This document shows, piece by piece, positions 1 through 5,939 of a stretch of 7,261 bases of DNA. Both the position numbers and the translations under genes were made by a program. The stretch is from positions 1-7,261 of the forward strand of contig JAUXSZ010000262.1 of the NCBI GenBank assembly GCA_030679635.1, in the 5' to 3' direction. Source of the stretch: Sulfuricurvum sp. (GTDB lineage: Bacteria > Campylobacterota > Campylobacteria > Campylobacterales > Sulfurimonadaceae). Each line of letters opens with the position of its first letter. Position 1 is the stretch's first letter. The notes under the pieces were generated by a model that was given only the letters and a program-made list of their open reading frames with translations, did not search any database and was not told the DNA's origin.

Positions 1-2
1 TG

Positions 3-497
3 ATAATAGCGTTTATGGCGTCATTGGGTGCTGGAATGCTGCATGATGCGGTATACGAAGGCGATAGGGCTAAAATTCAAAAACACTTTGCTTCCGGCGG
101 GGCTGTGGATGAGCCAAACAAGGCAGGTCTCAGTGCCTTGCATGTAGCGATTAAGCTGGGGGATACGCGTATCGCTCAGTTACTTTTAGACTGCGGTGCA
201 GATATCAATTTTCAAGATTTAAACGGAAACACCCCTCTTATCTTGGCGATCAAGAAAAAAAGTCTGGAGCTGACAACGTTTTGTGTATTGCACGGTGCCG
301 ATGTCAACTTGGCAAACAACGATGGGATTACTCCGCTTCATCAGGCGGCTTTTAGCGGTAACGAGCACGTTGTCGATTTTTTGCTCAAAGCCAAAGCCGA
401 TCCTCATGTGAAAAACAATGACGGAGCAACGCCGTATGATTTTGCAATAGCAAAGAAAAATCTACTGATCGCCCAAATGATCAAAATGAATATGTAG
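3..497 (+). CDS. Ankyrin-repeat protein, probably exported; 5' end outside the window
   Basis: The frame is open to the left edge, so the gene is partial. An ATG at 15 exists, but only 14 bases precede it and they hold no Shine-Dalgarno. The residues read through it (IIAFMASLGAG) look like the hydrophobic end of a signal peptide, so I place the true start upstream. Counting from that ATG, about five ankyrin units follow: residues 8-38, 39-70, 71-103, 104-136 and a capping unit 137-160. They show the family signatures: LHVAIKLGD, LLLDCGADIN, NTPLILAI, GADVNLANNDG, ITPLHQAAFSGN and ATPYDFAI. Ankyrin repeats form a stacked helical scaffold for protein binding; no enzymatic domain is seen. The likely location is the periplasm, which is inferred from the signal-peptide remnant. 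The stop lies 8 bases before thiS, and the thiS ribosome site overlaps this stop, so the two are probably cotranscribed. The binding partner is unknown. Confidence 0.85.
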   Translation: MIAFMASLGAGMLHDAVYEGDRAKIQKHFASGGAVDEPNKAGLSALHVAIKLGDTRIAQLLLDCGADINFQDLNGNTPLILAIKKKSLELTTFCVLHGADVNLANNDGITPLHQAAFSGNEHVVDFLLKAKADPHVKNNDGATPYDFAIAKKNLLIAQMIKMNM

Positions 498-505
498 GAG
501 AGAGA

Positions 506-706
506 ATGGAAGTCAAAGTAAACGGTGAAATGCGAAATTTTGAGGATGGTACTACACTTTATGATCTGATCCAATCACTAGGGTTGGAAGCAAAAGTGAT
601 GGCCGCAGCGGTCAATATGGAGATTGTGAAACAAGACGCATGGGACAAAGCCGTCTTGAACGATGGGGACACCGTTGAACTCCTTGATTTTGTGGGGGGT
701 GGGTGA
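506..706 (+). CDS. thiS: Sulfur carrier protein ThiS (thiamine biosynthesis)
   Basis: This 66-residue protein has the usual ThiS length and beta-grasp pattern: MEVKVNGEMRNFEDGTTLYD at the N-terminus, then AVNMEIV and an LNDGDTVELLDFVGGG end. ThiS carries sulfur as a thiocarboxylate on its C-terminal glycine and gives it to thiazole synthase ThiG to make the thiazole ring of thiamine. The C-terminal diglycine needed for adenylation by ThiF is present. The start is supported by GGAGAGAG just upstream, overlapping the stop of the ankyrin gene. No thiG, thiF or thiH is visible, so here thiS is the last gene of its transcript rather than inside a thi cluster. Other beta-grasp carriers (MoaD, or those of tungsten or cysteine pathways) share the fold, but size and N-terminal motif favour ThiS. 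The G-rich 3' end is noted under findings. Confidence 0.93.
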   Translation: MEVKVNGEMRNFEDGTTLYDLIQSLGLEAKVMAAAVNMEIVKQDAWDKAVLNDGDTVELLDFVGGG

Positions 707-730
707 ACTACTATTGATTTTTTAGTAGTT
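706..730. terminator. Possible weak bidirectional terminator between convergent genes
   Basis: AACTACTA (706-713) pairs with TAGTAGTT (723-730) around a 9-base, T-rich loop. The hairpin sits exactly at the junction of thiS and the leftward small HTH gene, whose TAG stop lies inside the left arm. The stem is A/T-rich and no clean U-tract follows on either strand, so it may be only a weak terminator. Confidence 0.35.
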
Positions 731-1004
731 TATCGTACTTTGTTTTTAATATGAGGTACTCTTTGTTGAGGTCCTCATACGCTTTTTTGTAATCAATCTC
801 GAATTCTTCTTCTGAAGCTATATCCTCTGTTTGTATCTTAGGGGTAGTGCTTTTGCCCTCAGGATTGAGGATATAGGTGACCTCTTTCCCATTTTCTTCT
901 TTAACAACCGTTTGCAACTCACCGTTCATCGTTTTTTTGATGACGGTATGGATGCTGAGTCGATACAATGATGCATATTTTTGTATGGTGATTAATTCTT
1001 CCAT
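711..1004 (-). CDS. Small protein with N-terminal helix-turn-helix and C-terminal coiled coil; function unknown
   Basis: This is a 97-residue protein. Residues 5-35 (ITIQKYASLYRLSIHTVIKK and on to GELQTV) resemble the compact helix-turn-helix of MerR or excisionase-like proteins, with a following beta hairpin (VKEENGKEVTYI, 34-45). An acidic linker (56-70) leads to a C-terminal helix with heptad spacing at Y72, Y76, L79, Y83, L86, Y90 and L93, which suggests a coiled-coil dimer. The start is well supported: AGGAG lies 7 bases before the ATG. That ribosome site overlaps the stop codon of the upstream rRNA methyltransferase gene, so translation is probably coupled. I do not recognise a named family. 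A DNA-binding role is plausible from the fold alone; whether it truly binds DNA is inference. Confidence 0.75.
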   Translation of the reverse strand: MEELITIQKYASLYRLSIHTVIKKTMNGELQTVVKEENGKEVTYILNPEGKSTTPKIQTEDIASEEEFEIDYKKAYEDLNKEYLILKTKYDKLLKNQ

Positions 1005-1014
1005 TCCATTTCTC

Positions 1015-2187
1015 CTATAAAGCTGTTTTTCGTAAAACGATGCCGCTTAGATACGCGGAATTTGGGATATTGAGAATATAGGGATGATCTTCGTCTGCCC
1101 GCAGCAGTTCAATCACTTCGAGAGGGATACGTGCTTTGGTGGATGCCTCCAGAGAGAGTTCTAAGAGATCATTGAGGGCGACATGGTGAGAGCATGAGAA
1201 AACGGCGACGATTCCATCCTCATTCAAAAGTTTCAAGGCCGCAGAGAGTAAAAATTTAAACCCTTTGATCGCCCCTTCGGCATCTTTTTTGGTTTTGGCA
1301 AACGGTGGGGGATCGAGGACGATGCAGTCGTAGGTGTTTTGGGTCATCTTCTCTAGCGTTAAAAAATCAAAGGCATCTTGTTTGATGATGTCGCACGTTT
1401 CAAAACCGTTGAGGGTAATGTTCTGAGCGACTTGAGCCAGGGCATGATCGGCAAGATCGACAAACCGAACCTTCGCCCCGTTTTTGAGGGCATAGAGTCC
1501 AAATCCGCCTGCATTGCAGAAGATATCGAGCACTTTGTCCCCTTGAGTGATATGTTTCGATACGGCATCACGATTTCGGCGCTGGTCAAGATAAAATCCC
1601 GTCTTTTGTCCCTCATACAAATTGACGACAAAGGAGATGCTATTTTCACTGATCGTTATCTCTTGGGGGACTTCGCCATGGATAACGCCGTTTTGCGTTT
1701 CAATTCCCTCTTTTTGTCGTACTTTACTATCCGATTTGTCAAAAATCCCTTTTGGATTCAGTACGTCGATCAACGACTTGATGATCTCTTTACGGAAACA
1801 TTCCATCCCAAGGGTATTGATCTGTATCGCGGCATAGCCGTTGTACCAATCGACGATCAATCCGGGTAAAAAATCGGCTTCGGAGTGTACAACACGGTAC
1901 GCATCAGAGTTGTTCATGATATTTTTTCGCTTTGCTAGCGCATTTTTCAAGCGTGAGGTGAAAAATTCTTGATCTATTTCTCTTTGTTCAAAGGTGAGGA
2001 TGCGGACGGAAATTTTGCTTTTTTGGTTGATATACCCTCTGCCCAAAAACTCACCGTTATGGGAGAGGACATCGATAACTTCTCCATCGGCAATATCAAC
2101 AGGGGCTACAAGCTCGTTTTGGTATACCCAGCAAAAAAAACTTCTGAGTTTGTAGGAGGCGCTTTTAGTAATGGTGACGTTTTTCAT
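1015..2187 (-). CDS. rlmI: Class I SAM-dependent rRNA (cytosine-C5) methyltransferase, RlmI family
   Basis: The 390-residue product matches the RlmI (YccW) layout. An N-terminal PUA-type RNA-binding domain covers about residues 1-70 (SFFCWVYQNE, NGEFLGRGYIN). A central region with GQKTGFYLDQRRNR (193-206) follows. The Rossmann methyltransferase has the SAM-binding motif VLDIFCNAGGFGLYAL (219-234), the catalytic DPPPF (292-296) and VFSCSHH (329-335), where Cys332 is the likely nucleophile. The conserved DHPY (367-370) lies near the C-terminus. E. coli RlmI makes m5C1962 in 23S rRNA; the exact target here is inferred from family membership. The start is supported by AGGAAAA upstream. It is the first gene of a leftward pair with the small HTH protein. 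No clear promoter stands out; CTGTATGAT (read leftward at 2250-2242) is one candidate. Confidence 0.9.
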   Translation of the reverse strand: MKNVTITKSASYKLRSFFCWVYQNELVAPVDIADGEVIDVLSHNGEFLGRGYINQKSKISVRILTFEQREIDQEFFTSRLKNALAKRKNIMNNSDAYRVVHSEADFLPGLIVDWYNGYAAIQINTLGMECFRKEIIKSLIDVLNPKGIFDKSDSKVRQKEGIETQNGVIHGEVPQEITISENSISFVVNLYEGQKTGFYLDQRRNRDAVSKHITQGDKVLDIFCNAGGFGLYALKNGAKVRFVDLADHALAQVAQNITLNGFETCDIIKQDAFDFLTLEKMTQNTYDCIVLDPPPFAKTKKDAEGAIKGFKFLLSAALKLLNEDGIVAVFSCSHHVALNDLLELSLEASTKARIPLEVIELLRADEDHPYILNIPNSAYLSGIVLRKTAL

Positions 2188-2229
2188 ATGGTTTTCCTAA
2201 ATTGTCCCATTAAAAAGCTATGTGACTGA

Positions 2230-2246
2230 TGGTACAATGGTATCAT
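2230..2246 (+). promoter_or_regulatory. Candidate tandem extended -10 promoter elements
   Basis: Two overlapping extended -10 motifs occur 8 bases apart: TGGTACAAT (2230-2238) and TGGTATCAT (2238-2246). Campylobacterota housekeeping promoters typically rely on an extended -10 with little -35 conservation. If active, transcription would begin near 2245-2255, just before a strong ribosome site and the small ORF at 2271, and could read on into the porin operon. The region is divergent from rlmI. The same TGGTACAAT occurs upstream of fliL on the other strand. Confidence 0.35.
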
Positions 2247-2270
2247 ACAGGTGGTTAGGGGGGGATAAAT

Positions 2271-2327
2271 ATGGTTAAAGATGGCATTAGAACTGGAGCT
2301 CCCATATTACCTATAAATGATGAGTAA
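2271..2327 (+). CDS. Possible 18-codon small ORF or leader peptide
   Basis: An ATG is preceded, six bases upstream, by a very strong purine tract (AGGGGGGGA, 2257-2265). The reading frame is MVKDGIRTGAPILPINDE followed by TAA. It lies about 100 bases before the porin start and downstream of two extended -10 candidates. No hydrophobic segment or known motif is seen. It could be a small protein, a translated leader that controls the operon, a degraded gene remnant or chance. The Shine-Dalgarno is better than that of several real genes here, but the length is too short for confidence. Confidence 0.25.
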   Translation: MVKDGIRTGAPILPINDE

Positions 2328-2368
2328 TTAAGAAAAGTGTTGACAGCTTACGTTAGTGCTCTTAGCTG

Positions 2369-2396
2369 CTTTTGTGCTATCATAAGGCTACAAAAG
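2369..2396 (+). promoter_or_regulatory. Candidate porin-operon promoter flanked by an inverted repeat
   Basis: An extended -10 (TGCTATCAT, 2375-2383) lies about 45 bases before the porin start. It is bracketed by perfect 7-base inverted arms, CTTTTGT (2369-2375) and ACAAAAG (2390-2396). A regulator binding both arms would cover the -10 and the likely start site near 2390. No convincing -35 sits at the right spacing; TTGACA at 2340-2345 is 32 bases away. Confidence 0.4.
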
Positions 2397-2410
2397 AGAC
2401 TAGGTTAACA

Positions 2411-2431
2411 ATGGAGAATCAAGCAGCATGA
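2411..2431 (+). other. Six-codon upstream ORF overlapping the porin start (ATGA)
   Basis: ATG at 2411 opens MENQAA and stops at TGA 2429-2431, overlapping the porin ATG at 2428 in an ATGA arrangement. A weak AGG lies six bases upstream. It would allow coupled re-initiation at the porin, but the GGAG inside it (2413-2416) may simply be the porin's own ribosome site. Confidence 0.2.
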
Positions 2432-3417
2432 GATTTCACATCCTTGGATTATCGGTTCTATTGGCCGTAACATTACAAGCTGAGCCGTATACATTGGGGC
2501 AGGGCTATCATGTGGATAAAATGTTAAATATTGGCGGCTATTTTTCGACAGAGTTTGAGATGAGAGGAGGGCAAGAAACCTTTACGCTGGATGATGTTGC
2601 CGTGATGGCGTACGGTGACATTGATCCTATGGTGTCGTATTTGGCAGAGCTTGAAGCGGTAGGCTTTTACCGTAAAAATCTCTCAACCGGCGAGGAAGGT
2701 GGAAGTCAAAAATTTCATATAGAGCGTTTTTACGGAGATTTATGGCTATCGGATGCGTACAATGTCCGCTTTGGTAAGCAAATAACCCCGATCGGATACT
2801 GGAACAAAGAGCCGATTAATGTTCTGCGTGATTCGACGTCCAGCCCTCTGTACAGCAGGCTCCTTTTCCCAAAATTTTTGACAGGTATTGATATCAATGG
2901 GTATGTCCCGGGTATGGAAGCAACCCATTATCATCTTTTTGGACAAAACAATCGTGATTTGGACCAAGGATATATCAATATCCCCAATACCCATTTCTTT
3001 GGATTGTCGTTTGAAAAAGAGTTTTCAAACGATTGGAATGGAGGTGGAAGTGTCGGTGAGTACATCACCTCTGTGGGCAATCAGCGGACACGTTATGTGC
3101 AGGCAAATGCCAAATACGATGATTCTAAGTGGCAGGTGATGGGAGAAGCTCTGGTTGGGAAGAGCGAATATGCGAATAATAGTAACGATTACGCACTCTC
3201 AGGATACATACAAGGGATGTATCGCTATACACCGCAGCACGCATTTATAGGACGAGCAGAGCACTTTAAGGATAACCATACGCAGTATGAGGACAATATT
3301 GCTGTTCTTGGGTATAGCTATCGACCACTGTATCCTGTATCGCTTAAAGGGGAGTACCAATGGCACTCTCAAAACGATGAAAATCGCGCGTTATTCTCGT
3401 TTTCGGTACTTTTCTGA
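2428..3417 (+). CDS. Outer-membrane beta-barrel porin, first gene of a signalling operon
   Basis: This is a 329-residue protein with a Sec signal peptide (residues 1-18, cleavage after LQA). The mature part has alternating amphipathic strands, many aromatics and glycines, and a terminal FSFSVLF ending in phenylalanine, the outer-membrane insertion signal of barrel proteins. The segment VRFGKQITPIGYW (113-125) resembles the conserved Gk-x-x-x-P-g region of phosphate-selective (OprO/OprP-like) porins, but this subfamily call is tentative and the substrate is unknown. The start follows the signal peptide; GGAG at 2413-2416 is somewhat far (11 bases). The TGA stop overlaps the next ATG by one base (TGATG), so the periplasmic protein is translated in coupling. 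Its pairing with a periplasmic PBP-like protein and an HD-GYP sensor suggests that it admits or senses the signal. Barrel nature is well supported; specificity is not. Confidence 0.85.
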   Translation: MRFHILGLSVLLAVTLQAEPYTLGQGYHVDKMLNIGGYFSTEFEMRGGQETFTLDDVAVMAYGDIDPMVSYLAELEAVGFYRKNLSTGEEGGSQKFHIERFYGDLWLSDAYNVRFGKQITPIGYWNKEPINVLRDSTSSPLYSRLLFPKFLTGIDINGYVPGMEATHYHLFGQNNRDLDQGYINIPNTHFFGLSFEKEFSNDWNGGGSVGEYITSVGNQRTRYVQANAKYDDSKWQVMGEALVGKSEYANNSNDYALSGYIQGMYRYTPQHAFIGRAEHFKDNHTQYEDNIAVLGYSYRPLYPVSLKGEYQWHSQNDENRALFSFSVLF

Positions 3418-3818
3418 TGAAAGCGCTTATTTTTTTTATCGGACTCGCAGCAACACTTCTAGGATCGCAGTACGCTTTGATCGTTTCTAAAAAAAGCGGA
3501 TTAGGTTCATTATCCACACAGCAGGTCAAAGAGATATTTTTGCAAAAACGCCATTCGGTTGGGAGCCAGCGAGTTATTCCTCTTAACTTACTCGGACAGC
3601 ATGAATCACGAAGTCTCTTTGAATCCTCAGTACTGGGGATGGACCGTGACCGTTTGAATAACTACTGGGTTAAACAGCATTTCGAGGGAGTTTCTCCCCC
3701 ATTGACACAGCCCTCGTTCGAATCGATCAAAGCGTTTGTCCAAACGGTAGAAGGGTCGCTAGGGTATGTTCCCTCCTTGATGGTAGATAACAGCGTAAAG
3801 GCAGTGTATGAGTTTTAA
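3417..3818 (+). CDS. Small periplasmic PstS-like (PBP-like) protein
   Basis: This is a 133-residue protein with a signal peptide (MKALIFFIGLAATLLGS, cleavage near residue 18). The mature chain follows the pattern of the PBP-like family related to phosphate-binding PstS: SLSTQQVKEIFLQKR (31-45), RVIPLNLLGQHESRSLFESS (52-71, of which VIPLNL is most typical), NNYWVKQHFEG (81-91), and the VEGSLGYVPS end (111-120). Full PstS proteins are about twice as long, so this is a one-domain short form. It may bind an anion, or act as a periplasmic adaptor. No ABC transporter permease or ATPase lies beside it, which argues against classical transport. There is no clear Shine-Dalgarno; translation probably depends on coupling from the porin stop. 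Its end overlaps the HD-GYP gene by 11 bases. The ligand is unknown; phosphate is only a guess from family. Confidence 0.85.
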   Translation: MKALIFFIGLAATLLGSQYALIVSKKSGLGSLSTQQVKEIFLQKRHSVGSQRVIPLNLLGQHESRSLFESSVLGMDRDRLNNYWVKQHFEGVSPPLTQPSFESIKAFVQTVEGSLGYVPSLMVDNSVKAVYEF

Positions 3819-5337
3819 ACTCAAAACGATTCTCCTTTTTTTAGGGATCAGTCTCATACCGTATGCCCTTACCATGGTATTTTTGGGAAACTCATTTCGT
3901 GAGGAGCAGTATGAAGCTGTGACCAAAGAGATGAATACACAGCTCAATCTCACGACGCAACGGATTGAGCAGCACCTTACTACGCTTGAAAAAGACATGC
4001 AGTTTATGGCCAAATCCGATGTGATGAATGACTTGTACACGCAGGATTTGGATAAGCGTATCGGGTCAATGCTCATTGCCAAGAAAAACGATATGAAAAT
4101 GAGAGGTCATTTTTACGTTGTGAATCAAAACGGCATGATTGTGGCATCCAGTGATTTTGCCTCTATTACCAAGAAAAAGAATTTGGAACCATTTTTCAGT
4201 GTTCCCGTAATATCGAGTTTCACACAACAGCAAATCGGCAAGCTGATCGTAACGTATCCATTGGAAAATTTTAAACCGTTTTTCTCGAATTCACCTGAAC
4301 GCCACTATTATGTTGCGTATCATGATGGAAGCATTCACCTACGTCCAAGCGTATTTAAAGAGTCGCTAAAGGTATCACGGACCCTTTTTATTAAACCGGA
4401 TACTACGATTGTATTGGAAGAGGAAAAAGAGTTTGCCTACCGTCTGCTGAACAAGTATGAGCAATGGTTTATTCTCCTTTTGATTGCAGGGGCGTTCTTT
4501 ATTGCGACGGCTGCATATTATGTCGCTACGTCGCTTATCCGTCCTGTGATTACCTTATCTAATGTGGCCAAAAAGATCACCCGTACCCAAGACTATACGC
4601 AAAAAGTGTCCGTAGATCGAGACGATGAGGTAGGACAGCTCTCCGATGCGTTTAACATGATGATCGGCGGTATGGATCAGGCTTTGGAGGAGATTACAGC
4701 GCTCAATAAAGAGATTGAAGATACCCAACGCGAGGTCGTTTTCACGATGGGTTCCATCGGGGAGAGCCGCTCCAAAGAGACGGGAAATCATGTTAAGCGG
4801 GTTGCGGAATACACTAAACTGCTCGCGGTCCATTATGGGCTGGACGAAGTCGAAGCAGAGATGCTCAAGCAAGCATCCCCTATGCATGACATCGGTAAAG
4901 TAGCGATTCCTGATGCGGTGCTCAACAAGCCGGGCCGATTTGACGAGGAAGAGCGTAGAATTATGGATACGCATGCGGCGCTCGGATACGATATGCTCCA
5001 AAATTCTCAACGTCCACTCCTCGTAATGGCAGCGACGGTGGCGTATGAACATCATGAAAAATGGGATGGAAGCGGTTATCCAAGAGGCCTAAGCGGTGAA
5101 GATATCCATATATACGGTCGTATTACGGCATTGGCCGATGTATTTGATGCATTGGGAAGCGATCGGGTTTATAAAAAAGCGTGGGATGATGCAAAAATCT
5201 TTGCGCTGTTTAGAGAAGAGCGAGGTAAACATTTTGATCCAGCATTGATCGATATCTTTTTTGATCATTTGGATGAATTTTTGGCTATAAGGGACCGCTT
5301 GAAAGATATTGATGATATGATAAATGATAAAAAATGA
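3808..5337 (+). CDS. Membrane sensor HAMP/HD-GYP cyclic-di-GMP phosphodiesterase
   Basis: This 509-residue inner-membrane protein has TM1 at about 7-27, a periplasmic sensor domain at about 28-219 (helical start, then Cache-like FYVVNQNGMIVASSD at 102-116 and HYYVAYHDGSIHLRPS at 166-181), TM2 at about 220-242, and a HAMP with P246 and DEVGQLSDAFN (273-283). A short coiled coil leads to the HD-GYP domain (about 310-490). HD-GYP enzymes hydrolyse c-di-GMP using di- or tri-iron sites. The expected ligands are all present: E324 and H328 (ETGNH), H360-D361 with K364 (HDIGKVAIPD), H389, H415-H416 (HHEKWDGSGYP), D444/D447 (ADVFDAL), and the RVYK motif (453-456). The GYP signature (G423-Y424-P425) is intact, so activity is predicted. 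AAGG six bases upstream supports the start, which overlaps the PBP-like gene. Its sensor domain probably reads the state of the PBP-like protein or a small ligand; that is inference. Confidence 0.93.
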   Translation: MSFKLKTILLFLGISLIPYALTMVFLGNSFREEQYEAVTKEMNTQLNLTTQRIEQHLTTLEKDMQFMAKSDVMNDLYTQDLDKRIGSMLIAKKNDMKMRGHFYVVNQNGMIVASSDFASITKKKNLEPFFSVPVISSFTQQQIGKLIVTYPLENFKPFFSNSPERHYYVAYHDGSIHLRPSVFKESLKVSRTLFIKPDTTIVLEEEKEFAYRLLNKYEQWFILLLIAGAFFIATAAYYVATSLIRPVITLSNVAKKITRTQDYTQKVSVDRDDEVGQLSDAFNMMIGGMDQALEEITALNKEIEDTQREVVFTMGSIGESRSKETGNHVKRVAEYTKLLAVHYGLDEVEAEMLKQASPMHDIGKVAIPDAVLNKPGRFDEEERRIMDTHAALGYDMLQNSQRPLLVMAATVAYEHHEKWDGSGYPRGLSGEDIHIYGRITALADVFDALGSDRVYKKAWDDAKIFALFREERGKHFDPALIDIFFDHLDEFLAIRDRLKDIDDMINDKK

Positions 5338-5375
5338 AGTTTATACCCCGGAAACCGGGACTATAAAGATTTTTT
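5329..5375. terminator. Bidirectional intrinsic terminator
   Basis: TTTATA (5340-5345) pairs with TATAAA (5362-5367), and inside it CCCGG (5347-5351) pairs with CCGGG (5355-5359) around an AAA loop, with a small internal mismatch. Rightward, T6 (5370-5375) follows, ending the porin/HD-GYP operon. Leftward, the complement of A6 (5329-5334) gives a U-tract for the PhnA-like gene, whose TAG stop lies in the right arm. Confidence 0.8.
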
Positions 5376-5930
5376 CATGTAAGCGGCAACCAAAACGATT
5401 TGAGTTCCGTTTATTTTCCCTTCAATAAGTTTCGGGTCATCGGTAAGACGAATATTTTTCACAATCGTTCCTCGTTTGGCGGTGAAACCTGCCCCTTTAA
5501 CTTCTAAATCTTTGATAAGTGTGACGGTATCCCCCTCTGACAAAAGAACACCGTTGCTGTCACGATGAACGATAACGCCAGCATCATCTGCACTATTGAG
5601 ACTTATTTTCTTAGAATCCGCCCAAGTTTTGACATCGTCTTCAAGATACATCATATCCAATAACTCTTGATTACCTAAAGCGTTAAGCAGTCGGTAGGAC
5701 ATCACTTGTACAGCAGGGATTGCGCTCCACATACTGTCATTTAGGCAACGCCAGTGATCCGAGTCCAGTGTTTGAGGGTTTTCAATTTGGTTTTTGCATG
5801 TACTGCAAATATAAATTGATTGATCGGGTGATGCATCACTTGGTGCCACTTCAAATACATTTAAATCGTGGTCTGCTCCACACAGTTCGCATACGCTACT
5901 GCGTGCCTTTAATGCTTGTTCTGTACTCAT
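5361..5930 (-). CDS. phnA: Long-form PhnA-domain zinc-ribbon protein
   Basis: The 189-residue protein has an N-terminal zinc ribbon with Cys14-x-x-Cys17 and Cys42-x-x-Cys45, a helical middle (about 50-105, SDHWRCLNDSMWSAIPAVQV), and the PhnA C-terminal domain (about 115-189: SNGVLLSEGDTVTLIKDLEVKG, TIVKNIRL, INGTQIVL). E. coli YjdM/PhnA is about 110 residues, so this is the longer family form. Despite its name, the family has no established role in phosphonate breakdown; zinc binding is inferred from the cysteines, and function is unknown. The start has AAGGA six bases before the ATG, right at the acpS stop with only a 9-base gap, so it is the last gene of the fliL-acpS transcript. A terminator follows immediately. 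Confidence 0.88.
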   Translation of the reverse strand: MSTEQALKARSSVCELCGADHDLNVFEVAPSDASPDQSIYICSTCKNQIENPQTLDSDHWRCLNDSMWSAIPAVQVMSYRLLNALGNQELLDMMYLEDDVKTWADSKKISLNSADDAGVIVHRDSNGVLLSEGDTVTLIKDLEVKGAGFTAKRGTIVKNIRLTDDPKLIEGKINGTQIVLVAAYMKKSL

Positions 5931-5939
5931 TTTATTCCT

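Noticed and set aside
15..17. ATG at 15 as the ankyrin gene start
   Set aside because: There is no Shine-Dalgarno, the frame is open upstream, and the ATG sits inside a hydrophobic signal-like stretch.
1378..1869. 163-codon rightward ORF antisense to rlmI
   Set aside because: It lies wholly inside a well-supported methyltransferase gene, has no ribosome site and shows no domain pattern.
2340..2345. Perfect TTGACA as a -35 box
   Set aside because: No -10 lies 16-18 bases downstream; the good extended -10 is 32 bases away.
4555..5055. 166-codon leftward ORF antisense to the HD-GYP gene
   Set aside because: The opposite strand encodes intact HAMP and HD-GYP motifs; the antisense protein has no recognisable feature.
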